DNA of 64,000 nt from Lachnospiraceae bacterium (GTDB lineage: Bacteria > Bacillota > Clostridia > Lachnospirales > Lachnospiraceae), in the NCBI GenBank assembly GCA_017935565.1, contig JAGBHK010000045.1, forward strand, positions 62,001-126,000, given 5' to 3'. A program made the position numbers and the translations under genes. This document shows positions 17,859 to 25,988 of the stretch, piece by piece; within the stretch, counting starts at the first letter, position 1; the number at the start of each line of letters is the position of its first letter. The notes under the pieces are model-generated. The model saw nothing but the letters and a program-made list of their open reading frames with translations. It was not told where the DNA came from and searched no databases.

Positions 17859-18787
17859 TTGACGTAAACGAATACGAAATATATAAAACAATTGAAGATT
17901 TACCAGTTAAAACAGTGTGCTTTGCTCCAGAAAAGGCAGTTGTTGTTAAAGGAGTAATTCAAATACTTCATGGAATGTGCGAGTATAAGGAAAGATATTT
18001 GGATTTCATAAAATATTTAAACGAACAGGGCTATATTTGTGTTATCAATGATATGCGTGGCCATGGTGAAAATGTCAGTTTCTTTAAGGAACTTGGATAT
18101 TTCGGTGAAGATGGTCATGAACTGATTATCAAAGATACTCATGCTGTTACAGTTTATATAAAAAACAATTTTCCTGATTTACCAGTGATTTTATTAGGTC
18201 ATAGTATGGGAAGTCTTATTGCCAGAGCGGTTTTAAAACAATACGATGACGATTATGATAAGGTAATTCTCATAGGTAGTCCGTCTAATCGTTTTGGGAA
18301 AACATTTGGTTTGTTTTTGGCAGAAGTATTAGGACTTGTAAGAGATGAAAAGAAAACCAGTAATCTTTTAGATATGCTGATTATGGGACCTTATTTTATG
18401 AAATATAAAGATGAGAAAGAAAAATATTCATGGGTTTGTTCTGATATGGACGTGGTCAAAGAGTACAGCGAAAATATGTATTGCAATTTTTCATTTACAA
18501 TTAATGGATACATTACATTGCTTAATATTATGAAAATGGTGTATTCAAAGAAAAATTGGAAAATGAAAAACAGAAGAATGCCTATTATTTTTATGTCAGG
18601 AGATGGCGACCCTTGTATGGGAAATGAAAAGGCGTTTAATAAAAGTGTCTCTTATTTAAAAGAGGCAGGTTACATACATGTTGAAAGCAAATTGTACGAA
18701 GGCATGAGACATGAAATTCTTAATGAAAAGGATAAAATGAAGGTTTATAAGGATATCGTGGATTGGCTAAAGGATGAGGAAGAGTAA
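17855..18787 (+). CDS. alpha/beta hydrolase, monoglyceride lipase/lysophospholipase type
   Basis: 310 residues with the Hydrolase_4 pattern: IQILHGMCEYKERY (oxyanion region), the nucleophile elbow GHSMGS, a likely acid in MSGDGDPC and the catalytic His in YEGMRHEIL. It has a cytosolic appearance and no signal peptide. It probably hydrolyses a lipid or other ester; the substrate is not predictable. ATGA overlap with the PHP gene shows translational coupling. Confidence 0.85.
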   Translation: MIDVNEYEIYKTIEDLPVKTVCFAPEKAVVVKGVIQILHGMCEYKERYLDFIKYLNEQGYICVINDMRGHGENVSFFKELGYFGEDGHELIIKDTHAVTVYIKNNFPDLPVILLGHSMGSLIARAVLKQYDDDYDKVILIGSPSNRFGKTFGLFLAEVLGLVRDEKKTSNLLDMLIMGPYFMKYKDEKEKYSWVCSDMDVVKEYSENMYCNFSFTINGYITLLNIMKMVYSKKNWKMKNRRMPIIFMSGDGDPCMGNEKAFNKSVSYLKEAGYIHVESKLYEGMRHEILNEKDKMKVYKDIVDWLKDEEE

Positions 18788-18804
18788 ATTGTGAGGTATA
18801 TTGG

Positions 18805-19380
18805 ATGACAGAGATACCTAGATATATTGTTAAAGATTTAAATTTTTTTGATAATTGGAAGATTGAAAAATCAAATGATAGTGATTTTGAATATTTGAAT
18901 AGGAAAACAAAGGTATTCAATGGAATGGAGATTGATAATAATTTATGCCAATATAAGTGTGTAAATTTAAAAACAGGAATAAGTTATTTTTTATATGATA
19001 TAAAAGAGATTAATGATGTGAGTTCTGACAAGAAAAAGATTGCATGGAATTATATTGGAAGACCAGTTTCGGAAGAATATAAAGAGGTAGTGCATTTAAT
19101 ACATTCATTTCATTATATAAATAAATCTGAAGATTATTTAAAAAGAGAGTATTATCCGAATATTTTCATAGGGGATAGAATAGTACATAATGGAATTTGT
19201 TTGTGGGACCCCAATACTAGTGGAAGTACTGCGTGTATTGTAAAAGAAGAATGTAGATTGGAAAAAGATGATTTTAGAATTGCAATGTTGTTGCTTGGTC
19301 ATTTTTTTCAAAATTATTCTGAGGGAAAGGATTTTAGAGGAGAGTTTCCAGAAGAGTTAAAGAAAATATTTGTGTTATAA
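18805..19380 (+). CDS. hypothetical protein, 191 residues
   Basis: I do not recognise this protein. It is soluble, rich in aromatic residues (Tyr, Trp, Phe), with no signal peptide or membrane segment. A central stretch reads YIGRPVSEEYKEVVHLIHSFHYI and a later one GICLWDPNTSGSTACIV. It follows the hydrolase by 17 bp behind a weak GTGAGG ribosome site and may be the last gene of that operon. Normal codon use and an unbroken 576-bp frame support it being real. Confidence 0.6.
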   Translation: MTEIPRYIVKDLNFFDNWKIEKSNDSDFEYLNRKTKVFNGMEIDNNLCQYKCVNLKTGISYFLYDIKEINDVSSDKKKIAWNYIGRPVSEEYKEVVHLIHSFHYINKSEDYLKREYYPNIFIGDRIVHNGICLWDPNTSGSTACIVKEECRLEKDDFRIAMLLLGHFFQNYSEGKDFRGEFPEELKKIFVL

Positions 19381-19449
19381 GGTATAAGCATTATAGATTT
19401 AGTCCATAATTATCAATATATTGAATAATATTTGGAATGGAGTATAATT

Positions 19450-19878
19450 ATGGATGCAAACACAATCGAACTTTTAAAAGAATGCAATAAAGGCAGTAAA
19501 ATGGCTATTGCAAGTATTGAGCAATTATTAGAAAAAATACAAAGTACTGATTTCGCAAAATTAGTTAAAGAGTATGACAAAGAGCATAAAGAAATAGAGG
19601 CGGAAACAACAAAATTGCTTAAGGAATGCGGTGAAGAGGAAAGTGAGCCAGGTGTGATGATTAGCACATTTTCTTATCTTTCAACTGAAATTAAAACTAT
19701 GGTTCATGATGATAAAAAGATTGCTAAATTACTTATGGATGGCTGTAATATGGGGATTCAATCTGTTAGTAAATATTTGAATAAGTATACAGAATCCGCA
19801 GATGATAGTGTGAAGGTAGCTAGAAAATTGATAAAAATAGAACAACACTTTATGGAAAGTGTGAAGGAATATTTGTAA
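19450..19878 (+). CDS. small helical-bundle protein of unknown function (ferritin-like length)
   Basis: 142 residues from the ATG at 19450, ten bases after GGAG. Nearly all-helical, with conserved-looking segments ANTIELLKECNKGSKMA, SYLSTEIKTMVHDDKKIA and DGCNMGIQSVSKYLNKY. The pattern is that of a four-helix bundle seen in uncharacterised Lachnospiraceae proteins. Glu and His are present, but I cannot place a di-iron site with confidence. A strong terminator follows. Function unknown. Confidence 0.7.
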   Translation: MDANTIELLKECNKGSKMAIASIEQLLEKIQSTDFAKLVKEYDKEHKEIEAETTKLLKECGEEESEPGVMISTFSYLSTEIKTMVHDDKKIAKLLMDGCNMGIQSVSKYLNKYTESADDSVKVARKLIKIEQHFMESVKEYL

Positions 19879-19887
19879 TAAATAGAA

Positions 19888-19931
19888 GCAAGAACTATTT
19901 AAAAATTCTTTTAAATAGTTCTTGCTTTTTT
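19888..19931 (+). terminator. terminator whose stem contains an SdpR-type operator palindrome
   Basis: Perfect 17-bp stem (19888-19904 with 19909-19925), loop ATTC, followed by T7. The inner part of the stem, CTATTTAAAA-N4-TTTTAAATAG (19895-19918), is the same palindrome found at 19951-19974 over the start of the next operon. It ends transcription of the helical-bundle gene and probably also serves as the upstream operator of the ArsR-family gene. Confidence 0.88.
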
Positions 19932-19974
19932 TGTATATCAATGTTAATATCTATTTAAAAGAAATTTTAAATAG
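19922..19974 (+). promoter_or_regulatory. promoter and operator of the ArsR/SdpI operon
   Basis: TTGCTT (19922-19927), 17-bp spacer and an extended -10 TGtTAATAT (19942-19950). The palindrome CTATTTAAAA-gaaa-TTTTAAATAG (19951-19974) directly covers the start site. With the copy inside the upstream terminator, the promoter is bracketed by two operators whose centres are 56 bp apart. This is what an autorepressor would need. Confidence 0.65.
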
Positions 19975-19987
19975 GTTGGTGAATATA

Positions 19988-20314
19988 ATGGCAATATGTG
20001 ATACATTGAAAGCATTTTCAGATCCAGTGCGACAGAAAATTATGGTATTACTAAAAGATGGTAAAATGACGGCTGGTGAACTTGCAAAAGAATTAAATAT
20101 AACCCCTGCAGCATTGTCATATCATTTGAAGATGTTGAAAAAAGCAGATTTACTTATGGAATATAAAGAGAAGAATTATATTTGGTACGAAATAAATACA
20201 ACATTGTTTGATGAATTAATATTATGGCTTAAGCAGTTTGGAGGGAAGAGTGATGAAAAAAATACTGTGGACGGTAACCTTCATTCCGTTGATGATAACA
20301 CTGTTTCTGGTTAG
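19988..20314 (+). CDS. ArsR-family autorepressor (SdpR-like)
   Basis: 108 residues from the ATG at 19988. The winged-helix fold is clear: LKAFSDPVRQKIMVLL, then GELAKELNITPAALSYHLKMLKKADLL as helix-turn-helix. No metal-binding cysteine motif is seen. The gene directly precedes and overlaps an SdpI-like gene by 62 bp, as sdpR precedes sdpI in Bacillus. It probably represses its own operon by binding the two palindromes upstream. Confidence 0.85.
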   Translation: MAICDTLKAFSDPVRQKIMVLLKDGKMTAGELAKELNITPAALSYHLKMLKKADLLMEYKEKNYIWYEINTTLFDELILWLKQFGGKSDEKNTVDGNLHSVDDNTVSG

Positions 20315-20933
20315 GTACTTGCCTGATAAAATACCTGGACATTATGATGCTATGGGAAATATTGATAGATGGGGCTCTAAATATGAGATATTGATTATGC
20401 CTATAGTAATAATTTTTATGACAGCATTTTGGCATATTTTAATATGGAAATTTGAAAATTCAATAAAAAAATCGAGCGATGATAAAATAATAAAAGGGTT
20501 GAAATCTAATATTAAAGTGCTATATATTGCTGCTTATCTTATGCTACTACAGTTTTTCGCAATACATATGTTTTTTGTATATTCAGCGTTTGAATCAACG
20601 GACGAAACAAAGGTAATGGTTGTAGATATAAATTATGTCATGAACATTATGATTGGAATTGTATTAGTTATTTTTGGAAATTATTTACCAAAGACTAGGA
20701 GAAATTCATTGGTGGGATTTAGAACATATATAACTATGAAAAGTGAACAAAACTGGAAGAAATGTAATAAATTCGCAGGTATAGTAATGATGATAGCAGG
20801 TATTGTTATTATATTTTTATCTTTAATTTTTGGAGAAAAAATGTCTACGATTCTTATGATATTAGTAATATTATTGGCGCTAACAGTTTCATTATTATAT
20901 GCATCAAAATGTGATGAAGGAGAGAAGGAATGA
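20253..20933 (+). CDS. SdpI/DUF1648 family membrane protein
   Basis: 226 residues from the ATG at 20253, nine bases after GGAGGG; the frame is +2 relative to the repressor gene it overlaps. About six membrane segments. The N-terminal region LPDKIPGHYDAMGNIDRWGSK is the DUF1648 signature, and NSLVGFRTYITMKSEQNWKKCNKFAG is the SdpI signature. In Bacillus SdpI gives immunity to the SdpC killing factor and sequesters SdpR at the membrane. No toxin gene is visible here, so it may act as a general sensor or immunity protein. Confidence 0.85.
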   Translation: MKKILWTVTFIPLMITLFLVRYLPDKIPGHYDAMGNIDRWGSKYEILIMPIVIIFMTAFWHILIWKFENSIKKSSDDKIIKGLKSNIKVLYIAAYLMLLQFFAIHMFFVYSAFESTDETKVMVVDINYVMNIMIGIVLVIFGNYLPKTRRNSLVGFRTYITMKSEQNWKKCNKFAGIVMMIAGIVIIFLSLIFGEKMSTILMILVILLALTVSLLYASKCDEGEKE

Positions 20934-21292
20934 AGACGGATACATTAAAAATGATTAGAGATATAGTGGTTATTATAGGAACTATTATTTATTTAGTTTT
21001 GTGGTGTGGATTACCGAAAGTTGTGGGGATTCATTTTGGAGCATCGTGTGTAGCTGATTCATATGGAAACAAAATGATTTTTTTACCAATGATATTATTG
21101 CCATTGTTGTCCTATTTGCCTATGAGTGATACGGTTGATATTGAGATACATGCGCCCGGATATGAGGAATTGTCAAAAGAATTTATGGAAGATGAAAAAA
21201 AGAAAGGTGCTATAAGGCAATTAGTTATAGGATGTCTTCTTGTCGGTGTTGATATATTTCTTTTGATTTTAGCTATGAGTAGTGTGAAATGA
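20930..21292 (+). CDS. small DUF1648-like membrane protein
   Basis: 120 residues, with membrane segments near residues 10-28, 45-60 and 93-115. It has a short WCGLPKVVGIHFGASCVADSYGNK segment reminiscent of the DUF1648 domain of the preceding protein. It overlaps the SdpI-like gene by ATGA and is the last gene of the three-gene operon. Function unknown, probably a partner of the SdpI-like protein. Confidence 0.7.
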   Translation: MKTDTLKMIRDIVVIIGTIIYLVLWCGLPKVVGIHFGASCVADSYGNKMIFLPMILLPLLSYLPMSDTVDIEIHAPGYEELSKEFMEDEKKKGAIRQLVIGCLLVGVDIFLLILAMSSVK

Positions 21293-21349
21293 TTGTGATA
21301 TGTGGGGAATCAGTATGGTGGGGGGAGAAATATAGGAAAAGTGAGAAAG

Positions 21350-21797
21350 TTACCCTACTACGAGAGTTTAGCAGGGCGAGAAGATAAGAAAAACAAGAAA
21401 TTCACCCCACCAGAGGGAGTTAGCGGGGTGAAAAAGTGAGAAACTATGTGAAACTCACCCCGCCAGAGGCAGTTAGCGGGGCGAGAAAGTGAGAAATAAG
21501 CCAAACTCACCCCGCTACAAGAGATTAGCGGGGTGAGAAATGAGAAACAGTGAGAAATTCACCCCGCAAGAGAGAGTTAGTGGGGTGAAAAGTGAGAAGC
21601 AGCGAGAAAGTCACCCCACCAGAGGCAGTTAGCGGGGTGAGAAAATGAGAAATAAGTCAAGTTCACCCTGCGAGAAGGTGCAGGCGGGGCAAGAAAGTGA
21701 GAAATAAGCCAAACTCACCCCGCTACAAGGGCTTATCGGGGCGAAAAGTAAGAAACAGCGGGAAACTCACCCCGCAAAAACAGGCAGGGTGGTTGAT
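21350..21797. repeat. nine-unit tandem array of hairpins with 52-bp period
   Basis: Units begin near 21350, 21401, 21454, 21506, 21558, 21610, 21662, 21714 and 21766, so the step is 51, 53 and then 52 bp six times. Each unit has a ~32-bp hairpin of the form TCACCCCGC-N14-GCGGGGTGA and a ~20-bp purine-rich linker (AGAAAGTGAGAAATAAG). Units differ by scattered substitutions in stems and loops. The GC-rich stems stand out in this AT-rich DNA. No ORF covers the array. It occupies the gap between the SdpI operon and the promoter at 21842. The ~50 bp before it (21293-21349) are G-rich and may hold a decayed unit. Confidence 0.9.
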
Positions 21798-21841
21798 TTT
21801 ATTATTTTCAAATATTTCTTAATTAGGCTCGCTTCATTTTC

Positions 21842-21870
21842 TTTACTAATCCTCTTTATTGTGGTAAAAT
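21842..21870 (+). promoter_or_regulatory. promoter of the PMMQGQ-repeat protein gene
   Basis: TTTACT (21842-21847), 17-bp spacer, TAAAAT (21865-21870) with TGG just upstream (extended -10). The leader would be about 170 nt long. Confidence 0.7.
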
Positions 21871-21884
21871 AATAGATATTATTT

Positions 21885-22044
21885 TTCGGAATGGAGATTA
21901 GTGTGAAAAATCACACTGATGTGCTGATTTTTCGCACGACTTTTTGTGTAGAAGCGACACAAAAAGCCCTGATGCGACAACAGAAATCACATATGCGAGT
22001 TTCTGTTGCGCGATTCCTTACGCTACGCTTCGGAATGGAGATTA
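21885..22044 (+). other. leader with a 16-bp direct repeat of the ribosome-binding region around palindromic DNA
   Basis: TTCGGAATGGAGATTA occurs at 21885-21900 and again at 22029-22044, where it is the ribosome-binding site of the gene starting at 22048. The 128 bp between hold three hairpins: GTGTGA/TCACAC; CTTTTTGTGT/ACACAAAAAG (21940-21966); CAACAGAAA/TTTCTGTTG (21978-22008). The first copy is followed by GTG-TGA, a start directly followed by a stop. This looks like a small palindromic insertion that duplicated the site. Confidence 0.65.
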
Positions 22045-22047
22045 AAA

Positions 22048-24402
22048 ATGGACAATCAGAATAATTTATTTAATACACCACAGAATGGTGTTCAGCCAAC
22101 AATGGAACAACCAGTACAGCCTGCTATGGAGCAGCCAGCGCAGCAACCTATGATGCAAGGCCAGCCTATGATGCAAGGTCAGCCTATGATGCAAGGACAG
22201 CCTATGATGCAGGGACAACCTATGATGCAGGGCCAGCCTATGATGCAGGGTCAGCCTATGATGCAAGGTCAACCTATGATGGGACAGCCTATGGCACCAC
22301 AGTATACTGAAGAACAGTTAAAGAGAATGTACAAAGGTGTTGAATTCCGTTCAGAGGAAGAGAAGGACCAGATTATTGAGATGGAAAAGGCTGCTGAAGA
22401 ATATTGCAATGACCTTTCAAATAAGACATATAAAGAATTGTTTGAGAAGAATCAGGAATGGAGTAAGTTGCCATCACAGATTTTTATGCCATTTACAATA
22501 AAGCTTATGTCTGAAATTGGCGGTAAAGAAGCAGCTGAAATTGAAGCGTATAAAGCTAAAATTGCAAATATTTCATTGGAAGAAGTAGAACCAATTCGAG
22601 TAGAAATTACTGAACAGCATTATTCAGATGCTGCATTATCTAATGTATTTGCGGTATTGTATGAGAGAAAGAGAACTTGTCAGGTAAATGTATTAGAACA
22701 GGAATTTGTTGGATATACATCATTATCAAGAACAGATTTGCAGCAACTTAGAGAAAAAGTTAATGCTTTAAATTTTGAGGCTGATATTGTAAGTGCATAC
22801 ATAAATAAAATTAATATTCAGTATGATGTTGTTGAACAGAATGAGTTGCAGAATATGTGTGCAAATGTTGACAACATGCAGATGAATGAACTTGAAGGCA
22901 TTATGAGAATGATTGTTAATGGAGGCTATCAGGAGAAATTTACTGCGCCTTATATTACAATGATTAATAATAGAATCGAAGTACTTCAGTATCAGGAATT
23001 AGAGAACTTAACAGCAGGCAAGGAGAATATGGATAAGGCAGCTCTTATGGCGTTGTATCAGCAGTTAGAACAAGGCGGATATAATCAAAAATTTGTTAAG
23101 AGATTCCTTGTGGATGTTCGTATGCTCATTGAAAATAGAAAGTATAATGAAATTGCAGCAGTGACAGCAAACGTTGGTGTTAGTGATGCGGCAACTGTCG
23201 AAGCAGTTTCACAGTCGGTTGAACAAAGCGGATGTAGTTCAACAATTCTTTGTGTGCCAAGACAGAAAATTGCAGAGAAAAAGTTTGAATTTGAAATGAA
23301 TGAGCTTATTGATACATGCAATAATTTTGATATGCTTACAAATGAACAGGCAGATAGTCTTATTATGACTGTAAGAGAAAAGAATGTTTCTGATATGAGT
23401 AAGAGCATTTATTTAGATAAGATTGCGCAGAGAAAGTACAATATTGCCCTTTCAGAGGTTAATAAACTTAGTGCATTTTTCGTGCAGACAGCAAACAAAT
23501 ATGGTATCGGTGGCGATGGAATTTTAGTCGCTTCTAAGTCTGATGCATTTATGAATGCATATAGAAGTTTGAAGGCGGCATATCCAAATAGTGGAGAATA
23601 TGATGTTCCAGCATTTATTATGTCTTCGCCAATTAATCTTTCTGTATCATATAGATTTGTTTATTTGAATGCAGGTAATAAGCAGGCGCTTGTAGATGTG
23701 AACAATATTAATGGATTTAGAACAGTTAAGAAATTGTTTGCAGAATCATTAGTTCTTGAACTTAGAGATGGTACAACAATTCCTGTATCAGGAAGTGTTA
23801 ATAAGCAGATTCTTCCTGTATTTACACAGATGCTTAATGAATTTATTGTAAATGTAAATAATAAAGTTTATATTGACTCATTTGGGGCACCAGTATTTAA
23901 TGTTGAACCATTGGATAAGTCTGTATATGATTGTAGCCAGAGAACATATCAGTTAACAACTGACACAATAAAAGCTTTAACAATAAATGATATGTGTGCG
24001 AATCCATTGATGGGTGAGATGGCTAAGGCAATGCATTTTGAAGCAAATAAGGATTGGGAACAGTATCAAATGAAAGTTAAGACAAACTATCCTGTTCAGG
24101 CTGATGAGAAATTGTTATTTGTTTATGACAAGACATTGTTAAATTCTGCAAAAGAAGGCTTTGCAGTTGGTGAAAATGCTATTTATGTAAAGAAGGGTAG
24201 CAATCCTGTTTATGCGATAGCTATGAAGGACGTGTTTGCTGTTAAATGTGACCCTTCTGGCAGAATGTTTATTGAAACAACAGGTCTTGATATAGTGGCT
24301 CTTGATATGGTAACTGCTAGCCCTAATGCGGTAATGTATATGGCATCAAAACTTGATGAATATGTAAATGCAATGCAGTTATTTGGAACTTTATATGCAT
24401 AA
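22048..24402 (+). CDS. protein of unknown function with N-terminal PMMQGQ repeat and C-terminal PH-like domain
   Basis: 784 residues from the ATG at 22048. Residues about 10-90 are Gln/Met/Pro-rich, with seven copies of PMMQGQ and a shorter eighth, likely disordered. The middle (~95-470) is helical, with several stretches of similar form (for example LQQLREKVNALNF, LEGIMRMIVNGGY, LMALYQQLEQGGY), suggesting a helical repeat. The last ~110 residues (DEKLLFVYDKTLLNSAKEGFAV, NAIYVKKG) resemble bacterial PH/YokE-type domains. No signal peptide or membrane segment. It overlaps maf by 8 bp. I do not recognise its function. It sits directly behind the 52-bp hairpin array. Confidence 0.7.
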   Translation: MDNQNNLFNTPQNGVQPTMEQPVQPAMEQPAQQPMMQGQPMMQGQPMMQGQPMMQGQPMMQGQPMMQGQPMMQGQPMMGQPMAPQYTEEQLKRMYKGVEFRSEEEKDQIIEMEKAAEEYCNDLSNKTYKELFEKNQEWSKLPSQIFMPFTIKLMSEIGGKEAAEIEAYKAKIANISLEEVEPIRVEITEQHYSDAALSNVFAVLYERKRTCQVNVLEQEFVGYTSLSRTDLQQLREKVNALNFEADIVSAYINKINIQYDVVEQNELQNMCANVDNMQMNELEGIMRMIVNGGYQEKFTAPYITMINNRIEVLQYQELENLTAGKENMDKAALMALYQQLEQGGYNQKFVKRFLVDVRMLIENRKYNEIAAVTANVGVSDAATVEAVSQSVEQSGCSSTILCVPRQKIAEKKFEFEMNELIDTCNNFDMLTNEQADSLIMTVREKNVSDMSKSIYLDKIAQRKYNIALSEVNKLSAFFVQTANKYGIGGDGILVASKSDAFMNAYRSLKAAYPNSGEYDVPAFIMSSPINLSVSYRFVYLNAGNKQALVDVNNINGFRTVKKLFAESLVLELRDGTTIPVSGSVNKQILPVFTQMLNEFIVNVNNKVYIDSFGAPVFNVEPLDKSVYDCSQRTYQLTTDTIKALTINDMCANPLMGEMAKAMHFEANKDWEQYQMKVKTNYPVQADEKLLFVYDKTLLNSAKEGFAVGENAIYVKKGSNPVYAIAMKDVFAVKCDPSGRMFIETTGLDIVALDMVTASPNAVMYMASKLDEYVNAMQLFGTLYA
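22147..22290 (+). repeat. 18-bp in-frame minisatellite encoding PMMQGQ
   Basis: Seven 18-bp units beginning CCTATGATGCA at 22147, 22165, 22183, 22201, 22219, 22237 and 22255, then a shortened unit at 22273. Units differ only at third positions. The number of copies could change by slippage without breaking the frame. Confidence 0.9.
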
Positions 24403-24976
24403 GGTTATATTGGCATCAAAATCACCTAGAAGAAGTGAACTTCTTAAACAGATAGGGATTGATTTTGAGGTGATGGTTAGCGATAAAGAAGAGGTTATCA
24501 CAAGTAACATTCCAGGCGAAGTTGTAAAGGAATTATCTTATCAAAAGGCAATGGATGTAAAGGAAAATTATTGTAAAAATAATGCTTGCGATTGCATTAT
24601 AATTGGAGCGGACACAGTTGTTGCTATAGAAGATAAAATTCTAGGTAAGCCTGTTGATGAGAATGATGCTGTAAATACATTGGTGTCATTATCAAATAAG
24701 GCGCATGATGTTTACACAGGTGTTACGATTGTTGTGAAAACAAACGATTCAGAGAGTGTTGATACATTTTATGTAAAAACTAAAGTTTATATGTATGATA
24801 ATTCAAAAGAGGAATTAGAAGCATATGTTAAAAGCGGCGAGCCGATGGATAAAGCAGGCAGCTACGGCATCCAGGGCTTAGGAGCTAAACTGGTAGAAAA
24901 GATAGATGGCGACTATAACAATGTTGTAGGATTGCCTGTATCTGAGATTTATCAAAGAATTAAACAATACTTATAA
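24395..24976 (+). CDS. maf: Maf-like nucleotide pyrophosphatase
   Basis: 193 residues from the ATG at 24395, giving the standard Maf N-terminus HKVILASKSPRRSELLKQIG. Other motifs: IIIGADTVVAIEDKILGKP, HDVYTGVTIV and GSYGIQGLGAKLVEKIDGDYNNVVGLP. Maf proteins hydrolyse non-canonical or excess NTPs (dTTP/UTP/pseudo-UTP) and are tied to septum control in Bacillus. It overlaps the preceding unknown gene by 8 bp and a terminator follows. Confidence 0.93.
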   Translation: MHKVILASKSPRRSELLKQIGIDFEVMVSDKEEVITSNIPGEVVKELSYQKAMDVKENYCKNNACDCIIIGADTVVAIEDKILGKPVDENDAVNTLVSLSNKAHDVYTGVTIVVKTNDSESVDTFYVKTKVYMYDNSKEELEAYVKSGEPMDKAGSYGIQGLGAKLVEKIDGDYNNVVGLPVSEIYQRIKQYL

Positions 24977-24991
24977 GTTAAAACTAACATA

Positions 24992-25025
24992 AAACGCTGT
25001 AAGTTGTGTGCTTACAGCGTTTTTG
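24992..25025. terminator. bidirectional terminator between maf and the AraC gene
   Basis: Stem AAACGCTGTAAG/CTTACAGCGTTT with loop TTGTGTG, T-rich on the + side and A-rich on the other. It serves the two convergent genes. Confidence 0.88.
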
Positions 25026-25031
25026 GTGTTT

Positions 25032-25835
25032 TTATATGGTGCTTTTTCTATATTGGTTAGGAGTTTTACCAATAACTTCTTTAAACTGACGAGTAAAATG
25101 TTCTTGATTTTCATAACCACATTTAGCGGCTACATCAGCAATAGAATCGGAAGCACTGTTTAACTGATAACAAGCGTATTCTATTCTTGCTTTAATAATA
25201 TCCTGCATAACTGGCACATCAAAAAGTTGTTTGTAAATGTGCTGGAAATAAGATGTACTGATATTTAATGATTTGGCCAACTCGTTTACGTTCTTTTTGG
25301 GGTCAAAAGAACCAAAGTTGTATATTGAATTACGAATATCAGTAAAACTTTCACGATATCTATTTAACTTGTCTGGAAGATTTTTCTCTGTATAAAGTAC
25401 ATCGTTAAATTTATACAATAAGGTTTTTAACTTCATTTCCAAGATGTCTTCATGAAAGTTGCCACTTTGACGAAATTCTAATGAAATATCCTTGATGTAG
25501 GCAGAAATTTCCTGACTACCCTGAACATACATTAATGTATTCAAAGGGATATTTAGTTTGTTTAAAAGAGCATACAATGGGCTATCATCGTCTTCATCTT
25601 TGAAATGAATAAAATCATTGATATAAGGACCTATATCACTTTTGTAATACTGAGGAACCTCCTTGTCATATAGAATAAAGGCAGGTTCATTTACAAATAC
25701 TAATTCGCCTTTTGATAATACCTCAACTGGGGTCTTGAAACACAAAAAAAGGAGTGATTTTGTTCCATTTGGACGGTCTACCTTTATTCCGTGCTCATGT
25801 GTATAATTATGACCAATAGTTCTAATTTTTAGCAA
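25032..25835 (-). CDS. AraC-family transcriptional regulator
   Basis: 267 residues. The N-terminal half is a cupin-like sensing region (KSLLFLCFKTPVEVL, LVFVNEPAFILYD). The C-terminal ~100 residues hold two helix-turn-helix motifs: NVNELAKSLNISTSYFQHIYKQLF and DSIADVAAKCGYENQEHFTRQFKEVIGKTPNQYRK, the classic AraC signature. No ATG lies in frame near the start. TTG at 25835, preceded by AAGGA, is the best start. The neighbouring genes suggest no obvious target. Many such clostridial regulators respond to sugars. Confidence 0.88.
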   Translation of the reverse strand: MLKIRTIGHNYTHEHGIKVDRPNGTKSLLFLCFKTPVEVLSKGELVFVNEPAFILYDKEVPQYYKSDIGPYINDFIHFKDEDDDSPLYALLNKLNIPLNTLMYVQGSQEISAYIKDISLEFRQSGNFHEDILEMKLKTLLYKFNDVLYTEKNLPDKLNRYRESFTDIRNSIYNFGSFDPKKNVNELAKSLNISTSYFQHIYKQLFDVPVMQDIIKARIEYACYQLNSASDSIADVAAKCGYENQEHFTRQFKEVIGKTPNQYRKSTI

Positions 25836-25988
25836 TTACGCGCACATCCTTCCGATCTGTAATAGTCATATGAATATCAATATTTTAGCATATACATAAG
25901 AAAAAATAAATTATTTTTGATAATTAGTTGATTTTTTTTCATTAATATCATAATATCTATGTATAAAATACGAGGAGCGATGCAAAAG

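Noticed and set aside
21350-21797. CRISPR array
   Set aside because: Period and palindromes look similar at first, but the linkers are themselves conserved between units, the 'repeats' vary too much, and there are no cas genes nearby.
21350-21797. G-quadruplex cluster
   Set aside because: G4 tracts occur once per 52 bp, too far apart for an intramolecular quadruplex.
22066-22272. Minus-strand ORF rich in LHHRL repeats
   Set aside because: Reverse-strand shadow of the PMMQGQ minisatellite.
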